NCBI GenBank assembly: GCA_017397205.1
Contig: JAFQJX010000048.1
Coordinates: forward strand, 1 to 11,169
Source: Clostridia bacterium
GTDB lineage: Bacteria > Bacillota > Clostridia > Oscillospirales > CAG-272
Direction: 5' to 3'
Length of the DNA: 11,169 bases
Below are positions 7,118-11,169 of this stretch, piece after piece. The stretch's first letter is position 1. Each line of letters begins with the position of its first letter. Below the pieces are notes generated by a model, which did no database searches, was not told the DNA's origin, and worked only from the letters and a program-made list of their open reading frames with translations. A program made the position numbers and the translations under genes.

Positions 7118-8001
7118 CAAAGCACCTCCTTTGAAAGATAAGTGTCAAAAATGCCGCGTCCGCGAATCATACACAAAAGCGGAAATGCCCCTGACGCAAG
7201 AAGCGCCCGTCCTGCCCGACTGTGGGGCAGGTCCTCTATCTGCGAGGCGTGCAGGGAGGCAAGGAGGGGCACCCCTGCCCGAGCCGCCTCACGGACGGCG
7301 TGCGCCTCCTCAAAGCCGATTTCGTCAAGCACCACAACCTCGGGAGAGAGGGTGCGGAGCGCAAGCTCCAGCCCCGCCCCGCGCGGGTATCCCGTCAGAG
7401 GGCAAAGCAGGTCCCCCTCGCTTGTCGGGCACAGCTCACCGCGCGTGTCAAGCACAACGACGCGCAGGGGATGCGCCCCTGACGAAAGCAGGATTGCCAG
7501 GTCGCGCAGCAGGGTCGTTTTCCCGCTGGCGGGGGCGCCGCAAATCAAAAGACTTTGCCGCCCGTTTTCCTGCCAAAAGTCTGCAAGTGCGCGCCCCACC
7601 CCCGTCACGCGGTGGGGAAGGCGGAAGACGAGCGCCTCTACACGCCCCACCCCCACGGGGCGTCCCCCCTCCAGCACCGCCTGTCCGCCTACGCCGAGGC
7701 GGATGCCGCCGGATAGGGGCAGGTACCCTTGGCTGAGGGTATCGCGGTAGGCGTACAGCGACCCGCCGCAGGCGCGGAACAGGGTATCCGAAAGATCCTC
7801 CTCCGTTGCACGGAAGGAAAGGGGCAGGTTGTTCGCCGCAACCGTCACCGACATGGGGCGCCCGAGGCGCAAAATGACCTCCTCCAGGTGCGGCAGGTCG
7901 CCTTCCCTCACACAGGCAAGCAGCTCCTGCCACGCCGCCTTTGGCAGCAGCGGATTGAGCTGTTCAAGGAGCGGAGGACAAAAAACAGGGCTTTTCAACA
8001 T
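7117..8001 (-). CDS. spoIIIAA: Stage III sporulation protein AA, secretion-type ATPase
   Basis: From the ATG at the complement of 7999-8001 the protein has 294 residues (about 307 in B. subtilis). It has the family block GSLYAYRDTLSQGYLPLSGG (about residues 80-99), Walker A GAPASGKTT (155-163), a VVVLDTRGE strand (181-189) and Walker B VVVLDEIGFEE (222-232), followed by HASQIED. SpoIIIAA is the ATPase of the SpoIIIA complex, related to type II/IV secretion ATPases. The reading frame stays open upstream to 8271, but that part runs antisense through the AbrB-like gene and does not look like the family. No convincing ribosome binding site precedes the chosen ATG; the upstream bases are A-rich. 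The weak initiation signal is noted separately. Confidence 0.92.
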   Translation of the reverse strand: MLKSPVFCPPLLEQLNPLLPKAAWQELLACVREGDLPHLEEVILRLGRPMSVTVAANNLPLSFRATEEDLSDTLFRACGGSLYAYRDTLSQGYLPLSGGIRLGVGGQAVLEGGRPVGVGRVEALVFRLPHRVTGVGRALADFWQENGRQSLLICGAPASGKTTLLRDLAILLSSGAHPLRVVVLDTRGELCPTSEGDLLCPLTGYPRGAGLELALRTLSPEVVVLDEIGFEEAHAVREAARAGVPLLASLHASQIEDLPHSRAGRALLASGAFPLLCMIRGRGIFDTYLSKEVL

Positions 8002-8018
8002 TTTTTTGCATAAAGTGC

Positions 8019-8047
8019 TTGACGAAAGAAAAGAAAGAATGTATAAT
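8019..8047 (+). promoter_or_regulatory. Sigma-A promoter of the AbrB-like regulator
   Basis: TTGACG (8019-8024) and a perfect TATAAT (8042-8047) are 17 bp apart. The start would be near 8054, followed by an AAGGAGAAG ribosome binding site (8068-8076) and the ATG at 8081. Confidence 0.88.
8038..8045 (-). promoter_or_regulatory. Possible sigma-E -10 element for the spoIIIA operon
   Basis: The minus strand reads TATACATT here, which agrees at all fixed positions but the first with the sigma-E -10 consensus CATACAnT. It lies 37 bp before the spoIIIAA ATG, a sensible distance. No good -35 (KMATATT) is seen 14-15 bp upstream, so this is only a candidate. spoIIIA is under sigma-E in B. subtilis. 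The site overlaps the -10 of the divergent promoter. Confidence 0.35.
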
Positions 8048-8080
8048 AATGGTAAAAATAGGTAAAAAGGAGAAGATATC

Positions 8081-8326
8081 ATGAAAGTCACGACCGGAAT
8101 TGTTCGCAAAATTGACCATCTCGGAAGAATCGTCGTTCCCAAGGAATTCTGCCGCACCCTGCAAATTGAATCGGGCACGCCTCTGGATATTTCTCTTGAG
8201 GGAAAGAAAATCGTCATTTCCCGCCACGAGACGAGCTGCATTTTCTGTAACGCACGCGAGGGGCTGACCACCTTCTGCGACAGGCAGATTTGCGAGAGCT
8301 GCCGCGAGAAAATCCGTTCTCTTTGA
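8081..8326 (+). CDS. AbrB/SpoVT-family transition-state regulator with C-terminal Cys cluster
   Basis: The 81-residue protein has the swapped-hairpin AbrB DNA-binding domain (about residues 1-48), with TGIVRKIDHLGRIVVPKEFCRTL very close to B. subtilis AbrB and SpoVT. The rest of AbrB is replaced by a short C-terminal part with five cysteines: Cys53-x2-Cys56, Cys66 and Cys71-x2-Cys74. The two CxxC pairs are spaced as in a small zinc ribbon, so it probably binds zinc and dimerises through it; this is inference. AbrB-like proteins control the change from growth to stationary phase and sporulation. It has a strong promoter and ribosome binding site, and is divergent from the spoIIIA operon with only 79 bp between the two start codons, so it could act on that region and on its own promoter. 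Confidence 0.9.
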   Translation: MKVTTGIVRKIDHLGRIVVPKEFCRTLQIESGTPLDISLEGKKIVISRHETSCIFCNAREGLTTFCDRQICESCREKIRSL

Positions 8327-8343
8327 TGCAGTTTATTCTCCCG

Positions 8344-8476
8344 CCTGCCGCCTTATGACAAGCAGGGGGCTCCGCGACTCAAAATAACAAAAGCTGCCAC
8401 CGGGTAGTGTGATGCAAAAAGCATCCGTTTGCACGTCGTTAGGTCTTAGAAGACGTGTAGCGGATGCTTGCTTTTT
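8344..8476 (+). promoter_or_regulatory. Hairpin-rich leader between the AbrB-like gene and pnuC; terminator or attenuator
   Basis: The 166-bp gap (8327-8492) holds three possible hairpins. The first pairs CCTGC (8344-8348) with GCAGG (8362-8366). The second pairs CTGCC (8394-8398) with GGTAG (8403-8407). The third and largest pairs AAGCATCCG (8419-8427) with CGGATGCTT (8461-8469), and CACGTC (8432-8437) with GACGTG (8452-8457) inside it, followed by GCTTTTT (8470-8476). The last looks like an intrinsic terminator of the AbrB-like gene. It ends only 16 bp before the pnuC ATG, and no clear separate pnuC promoter is seen. The left arm could instead pair as GATGC (8411-8415) with GCATC (8421-8425), which would break the large hairpin. 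Confidence 0.5.
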
Positions 8477-8492
8477 GGAAAAATAGAGAACT

Positions 8493-9182
8493 ATGAAAAA
8501 AATACTGACTTATTTTACACGGCTGGAGCTTGCCATCTGGGCATTCTCCGTCACCGTCATTGTGACCTCTTATCTTGTGTTTGACAGGGAAAGCTACCTG
8601 ACCCTCCTGGCGTCCCTTGTCGGCATTACCGCCATTCTGCTGTCTGCCAAGGGAAATCCTATCGGGCAGGCGCTGATGGTGGTGTTCAGCTTTTCCTACG
8701 GCGCGATTTCCTATTCCTTTGCCTATTACGGCGAGATGATTACCTACCTCGGCATGAGCGGACCGATGGCGCTCCTTGCACTTATTTCCTGGCTCCGCAA
8801 CCCCTACAAGGGAAAGCGCTCGGAGGTGAGGGTCAGCAAAATCGGCAGGGTGGAGATGCCCCTCATGTGGCTTGGTACGGTCGCCGTGACGGTTGCCTTT
8901 TATTTGATCCTCCGCTATTTTGATACGGCAAATCTCCTCCCCAGCACCCTGAGCGTCGCAACGAGCTTTCTTGCCGTCTATCTCACCTTCCGCAGAAGTC
9001 CCTATTTTGCCCTGGCATACGCCGTCAACGACGTCGTTCTGATTGTGATGTGGGTGCTGGCAAGCATGGAGGAAATCCGCTACGTGTCCGTCGTCGGCTG
9101 CTTCCTTGCCTTCCTTGCAAACGACCTCTACTGCTTTATCAGCTGGCTGCGCCTTCGCCGCCGCCAAGCCCAAGAGGCATAG
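8493..9182 (+). CDS. pnuC: PnuC-family vitamin/nucleoside transporter
   Basis: The 229-residue integral membrane protein has about seven hydrophobic helices. It shows PnuC family features: SLVGITAILLSAKGNPIGQ (41-59), the FSFSYGAISYSFAYYGEM stretch (65-82), GPMALLALISWLRNP (90-104), and paired Asn-Asp motifs in the last helices (Asn179-Asp180 and Asn210-Asp211, the latter in NDLYCFISW). The family carries nicotinamide riboside (PnuC), thiamine (PnuT), riboflavin (PnuX) or deoxynucleosides by facilitated diffusion, with intracellular phosphorylation as trap. The substrate cannot be fixed from this sequence alone and no kinase gene (NadR, TenA, etc.) is next to it. The ribosome binding site is weak (GGAAAAATAGAGAA). 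A terminator follows at 9291. Confidence 0.85.
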   Translation: MKKILTYFTRLELAIWAFSVTVIVTSYLVFDRESYLTLLASLVGITAILLSAKGNPIGQALMVVFSFSYGAISYSFAYYGEMITYLGMSGPMALLALISWLRNPYKGKRSEVRVSKIGRVEMPLMWLGTVAVTVAFYLILRYFDTANLLPSTLSVATSFLAVYLTFRRSPYFALAYAVNDVVLIVMWVLASMEEIRYVSVVGCFLAFLANDLYCFISWLRLRRRQAQEA

Positions 9183-9290
9183 GCACCTCCCCGTAGTTTT
9201 TCTCTCACCCCTACCGCTTTGAATTAAAAGAAAACCACTCCGCAAATTCACCTCTCCACGGCGCAAATCCTCCCCTCCATCAAAAACAGC

Positions 9291-9323
9291 CCGCGTACCG
9301 GATGGTACGCGGACTTTTGTTTT
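9291..9323 (+). terminator. Intrinsic terminator after pnuC
   Basis: CCGCGTACC (9291-9299) pairs perfectly with GGTACGCGG (9304-9312) across a 4-nt loop (GGAT), followed by ACTTTTGTTTT. It lies 108 bp after the pnuC stop; nothing gene-like is seen in 9183-9290. Confidence 0.9.
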
Positions 9324-9421
9324 GCAAAGAGTAAATGTATAAATAAAAAATGCTAATTATTAGAAATCATTGTGCAAATGTGCCGTGCTAATATATTATG
9401 CAAAATTTCGTTTTTGCTTCC
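9324..9421. other. AT-rich spacer upstream of the RiPP locus
   Basis: No gene is seen. Base composition falls sharply to AT-rich here after the GC-rich pnuC region. A second, weaker promoter-like pair, TTGTGC (9370-9375) and TATTAT (9394-9399) with 18-bp spacing, and a small GCAAAA/TTTTGC hairpin (9400-9405 with 9413-9418) are present. Confidence 0.4.
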
Positions 9422-9451
9422 TTGACACGCTACCTTAAAGCGTGGTAAAAT
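9422..9451 (+). promoter_or_regulatory. Strong sigma-A promoter for the structured RNA / RiPP transcript
   Basis: A perfect TTGACA (9422-9427) is followed after 18 bp by TAAAAT (9446-9451). The predicted start, about 7 nt downstream, is near 9458, exactly the first base of the 18-bp closing helix of the RNA that follows. Confidence 0.85.
9426..9444. promoter_or_regulatory. Palindrome in the promoter spacer, candidate operator
   Basis: CACGCT (9426-9431) and AGCGTG (9439-9444) form a perfect 6+6 inverted repeat with a 7-bp centre. It overlaps the end of the -35 box and reaches to 1 bp before the -10. It lies upstream of the predicted transcription start, so it would work as DNA and not as an RNA hairpin. 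A dimeric repressor bound here would block the promoter. Confidence 0.45.
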
Positions 9452-9457
9452 GACCGT

Positions 9458-9669
9458 GCTCAACAAAATCAAATATTTTCAGAAATCGGCGGTAGGTCAT
9501 CTTATGGGGATACTATCTCCTTTTTCGGCCAAAACTATTTTTGAATTTGGCAAAATGCAGATTCCACAAATAGTTATGGTTTGATGCCGTTTTCTATTTG
9601 ATTTTGTTGAGCGACAAACGGAGTTGGCGTTTTCGGTGCGCCGACTTCGGTTGGCGCACTTTTTCTTTT
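9458..9669 (+). ncRNA. Structured non-coding RNA (about 210 nt) of unknown family
   Basis: A closing helix of 18 perfect base pairs joins 9458-9475 with 9595-9612. After a 6-nt bulge (9476-9481) a 9-position helix continues, 9482-9490 with 9586-9594, with one U-U mismatch. Inside is a junction holding a hairpin GGGGAT/ATCTCC (9506-9511 with 9515-9520, one G-U pair) and a longer arm: 9529-9531 with 9577-9579, then AACTATTT (9533-9540) with AAATAGTT (9568-9575), then GAAT (9543-9546) with ATTC (9561-9564). A UUCG-capped terminator closes the transcript. The promoter position fits the 5' end of the helix. I do not recognise an Rfam family. It may be a riboswitch-like leader of the downstream peptide gene or a stand-alone small RNA. 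A mobile palindromic element is the other possibility. Confidence 0.7.
9636..9669 (+). terminator. UUCG-capped intrinsic terminator upstream of the peptide gene
   Basis: GTGCGCCGAC (9636-9645) pairs with GTTGGCGCAC (9650-9659), 10 bp with one G-U, around a TTCG tetraloop. A T-rich tail TTTTTCTTTT follows (9660-9669). It lies between the structured RNA and the peptide start, 103 bp before the ATG. Confidence 0.92.
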
Positions 9670-9771
9670 ATAGTCAAAATACAAGCGCGCAAAAGCAACT
9701 GTAGCCTTTATGTATTAGCACTTATAGAGAAATCAACAAATTATTCTATTAACCGATCAAAAGGAGAAAAA
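9670..9771 (+). promoter_or_regulatory. Leader and ribosome binding site of the Cys-rich peptide gene
   Basis: An AAAAGGAG ribosome binding site (9759-9766) sits 5 bp before the ATG at 9772, the best site in this part of the window. No second convincing sigma-A promoter is seen between the terminator and this site, so the peptide may depend on read-through of the terminator. A -10-like TATAGA at 9724-9729 has no matching -35. Confidence 0.6.
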
Positions 9772-10002
9772 ATGGTTATTGTAAAAAAACCGCGAAAAAT
9801 GTTTGAGATGCTTCACCTGAGCTGCTGGTTCTTTGACGACTGCAGCCGCGACACCGGCGTTTGCTCTCACGATGACTGTAGCCGTGACGGCGAGGGAAGA
9901 TGCTCCGGGGATGATTCCAGCTGCCGCCGAGATAACTGCAGCTGGGATGACAGCGGCGAATGCTTTTGCGATTCGAGAAACCGCGGCGACGACGGCGACT
10001 AA
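9772..10002 (+). CDS. Candidate RiPP precursor: Cys/Asp-rich peptide with 20-residue repeat of Cys-x2-Asp motifs
   Basis: The 76-residue peptide starts at the ATG with the strong ribosome binding site; the frame is open further upstream (to 9598) but that part crosses the terminator and structured RNA. Residues 1-17 form a short basic/hydrophobic leader (MVIVKKPRKMFEMLHLS). The rest has nine Cys (18, 24, 31, 36, 44, 51, 56, 64, 66) and sixteen Asp. From Cys24 the Cys spacing is 7, 5, 8, 7, 5, 8, that is two 20-residue repeats (24-43 and 44-63) and a partial third (64 on). The repeats are identical at 9 of 20 positions. Each of Cys24, 31, 36, 44, 51, 56 and 64 has Asp three residues later. A radical SAM/SPASM maturase gene follows 17 bp downstream. 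Together this points to a ribosomally made, thioether-crosslinked peptide (ranthipeptide-like). Family and bioactivity are unknown. A plain metal-binding Cys-rich peptide is the alternative. Confidence 0.85.
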   Translation: MVIVKKPRKMFEMLHLSCWFFDDCSRDTGVCSHDDCSRDGEGRCSGDDSSCRRDNCSWDDSGECFCDSRNRGDDGD

Positions 10003-10019
10003 TTGCTCAATACGCAGCT

Positions 10020-11169
10020 ATGCAGCTATCAAAGTACAACTACACCGTAGAGCACGCTGGAAAATACTATATTTTCAACGCGCTTTCGGGAGCCTGCGCT
10101 TGCTTTACAGAGGGTGAGCATCGCGTCCTGCAAGAGAACAGATGCACAGAGGAGATGATGGCGCAACTTCTTGAGCTAGGAATGATTGTTCCTGACGATA
10201 CCGACGAAACTGCTCGGTATCTTGCCCTAGTGGAGGAGGAAAACAAGCAGAGCACAAAACGGTTTTACCGCATTTTAAGTACAACTGCCTGCAATGCGCG
10301 GTGCTTCTATTGCTATGAAAATGGCGTTGCCGTTCAATCAATGAGCGACAAAACTGCGCGCGACGTGGCTGATTTTATTGCGGACAATCAAGGACAAGCA
10401 AAGCACTTGCTTCTGCAATTCTTTGGCGGAGAGCCGCTTTGCAATACGCGCGCCATTGACCTAATTTCCGAGCGTCTGACAGAGCGCGGGTTGCCGTTTG
10501 AAGCAACCATGACGAGCAACGGTTTTTTGATAAACGACGCCCTTGCAAGACGCGCCAAGGAAAAATGGCATGTACATAAGGTACAGATTACGCTGGACGG
10601 CACAAAAGAGGTGTACGAAGCAGTCAAAATGCATGATACGCCCAATGCGTTTGAGCGCGTCATTAAGAACATTCATTCTCTGACAGCCGTCGGCATCCGC
10701 GTAAGTATACGCCTCAATTATTCCGAAAAGACAAAGAGCGACATACAGAAGCTGGTTGCTTTTTTGTCGGAAGAGTATAAAGGCGATGAGAATATCCGTG
10801 TATATGCACATCGGCTGTTTGACGACGATGCAAACGCGGGCACCGACGAGGAAATCTACGATTGCCTGAAAAGACACGGTTTTTTAAGCAAAAGGGATTT
10901 GGATTTTCCCGAATTGGTCTTGAATCCTTGTATGGCAAGACGGAGAGACAGCTTGGTCATTCTGCCAAACGGGGATTTGGCAAAATGCACACGTGGACTG
11001 AATCTTCCGAACGGTGTTATCGGAAGCATCTACGGTGCGAAAGCGCTCTCTGACACGTGGGGGCAACTCAATCCTGACTGCATTTCCTGCAAGCATTTGC
11101 CTCTTTGCGGGGGCGGATGCAAGTGTGAGGAGTTTATGAAGCAAAGCTTCTGCACGCTATCCGAAAAAG
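10020..11169 (+). CDS. Radical SAM/SPASM peptide maturase, 3' end outside the window
   Basis: There are 383 codons from the ATG at 10020 with no stop before the window ends. Residues 1-80 form a small N-terminal domain (SKYNYTVEHAGKYYIFNALS at 4-23) that resembles the leader-recognition part of other peptide maturases. The radical SAM core follows, with the cluster Cys91-x3-Cys95-x2-Cys98, the GGEP motif at 136-139 and TSNG at 165-168. The C-terminal SPASM domain has Cys304, Gly318-x4-Cys323, Cys354-x2-Cys357-x5-Cys363-x3-Cys367 and Cys378, the full set expected for two auxiliary iron-sulfur clusters. Such enzymes use SAM to make C-S or C-C bonds in peptides. The gene lies 17 bp after the Cys-rich peptide, with no strong ribosome binding site, so it is probably translated by reinitiation, giving less enzyme than substrate. 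SPASM looks complete, so only a short C-terminus should be missing. Confidence 0.93.
   Translation, partial: MQLSKYNYTVEHAGKYYIFNALSGACACFTEGEHRVLQENRCTEEMMAQLLELGMIVPDDTDETARYLALVEEENKQSTKRFYRILSTTACNARCFYCYENGVAVQSMSDKTARDVADFIADNQGQAKHLLLQFFGGEPLCNTRAIDLISERLTERGLPFEATMTSNGFLINDALARRAKEKWHVHKVQITLDGTKEVYEAVKMHDTPNAFERVIKNIHSLTAVGIRVSIRLNYSEKTKSDIQKLVAFLSEEYKGDENIRVYAHRLFDDDANAGTDEEIYDCLKRHGFLSKRDLDFPELVLNPCMARRRDSLVILPNGDLAKCTRGLNLPNGVIGSIYGAKALSDTWGQLNPDCISCKHLPLCGGGCKCEEFMKQSFCTLSEK

Noticed and set aside
8002..8271. Upstream extension of the spoIIIAA frame by 90 residues
   Set aside because: It runs antisense through the AbrB-like gene and its promoter and has no counterpart in the SpoIIIAA family.
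8439..9266. 275-residue open frame antisense to pnuC
   Set aside because: Charged, low-hydrophobicity shadow with no ribosome binding site; pnuC on the plus strand has clear family motifs.
9458..9612. Retron msr-msd RNA (the long end-to-end repeat resembles a1/a2)
   Set aside because: No reverse transcriptase is present in the window and the next genes are a complete peptide-maturase pair; no typical msr branching guanosine context was recognised.
9458..9612. Miniature inverted-repeat transposable element
   Set aside because: No target-site duplication flanks the 18-bp repeats, the internal part also pairs, and a promoter sits exactly at the edge. Not fully excluded without a genome search.
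9458..9669. 6S RNA
   Set aside because: The long closing helix is compatible, but the interior looks like a branched junction and not the single central bubble of 6S RNA, and a separate terminator follows.
9598..9771. Longer N-terminal extension of the Cys-rich peptide frame
   Set aside because: The extension runs through the closing helix and the UUCG terminator, lacks a ribosome binding site at 9598, and the ATG at 9772 has a near-perfect one.
9833..10117. Ala/Thr-rich open frame overlapping the peptide gene
   Set aside because: It is the +1 shadow of the Cys/Asp repeat codons, has no ribosome binding site and runs into the maturase gene.
1..11169. tRNA, rRNA, CRISPR array, insertion sequence or phage attachment site
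   Set aside because: Looked for on both strands by eye; no cloverleaf, repeat-spacer array, transposase or terminal repeat with duplication was found.

Overview
The window looks like a chromosomal segment of a moderately GC-rich endospore-forming (or sporulation-gene-carrying) member of the Clostridia, probably an uncultured gut lineage. The reasons are a complete spoIIIAA-AH operon, an AbrB/SpoVT-family regulator with an added cysteine cluster, vegetative promoters that are textbook sigma-A (17-18 bp spacers), strong AGGAGG-type ribosome binding sites and ATGA-type coupled genes.

Layout. (1) 1-945, minus strand: the start of a chorismate mutase gene, preceded in the same transcript by a NodB-type polysaccharide deacetylase. 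(2) 946-1112: divergent sigma-A promoters, one to each side. (3) 1113-2102, plus: a secreted lipoprotein with an InlB-type repeat followed by a trypsin-like serine protease domain. (4) 2146-2180: a perfect 13-bp stem that can end both converging transcripts. (5) 2195-3283, minus: aspartate-semialdehyde dehydrogenase with its own promoter. (6) 3411-8001, minus: all eight spoIIIA genes in canonical order, encoding the mother-cell half of the SpoIIIA-SpoIIQ channel. (7) 8081-9182, plus: an AbrB-like regulator divergent from spoIIIA, then a hairpin-rich leader and a PnuC-family vitamin/nucleoside transporter, closed by a terminator at 9291-9323.

(8) 9324-11169 is different in character: AT-rich, then an apparent RiPP locus that runs off the right edge. 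A strong promoter with a palindrome in its spacer (9422-9451) fires at the edge of a highly structured RNA (9458-9612, closed by a perfect 18-bp helix), followed by a UUCG-capped terminator (9636-9669) that can also fold into a competing hairpin. Next comes a 76-residue Cys/Asp-rich peptide (9772-10002) built from a 20-residue tandem repeat with seven Cys-x2-Asp motifs, then a radical SAM/SPASM peptide maturase (10020 to the end, incomplete). The straightforward reading is a precursor peptide plus its thioether-forming maturase, with the RNA either controlling read-through into the genes or acting as an independent small RNA. This is the most novel part of the window.
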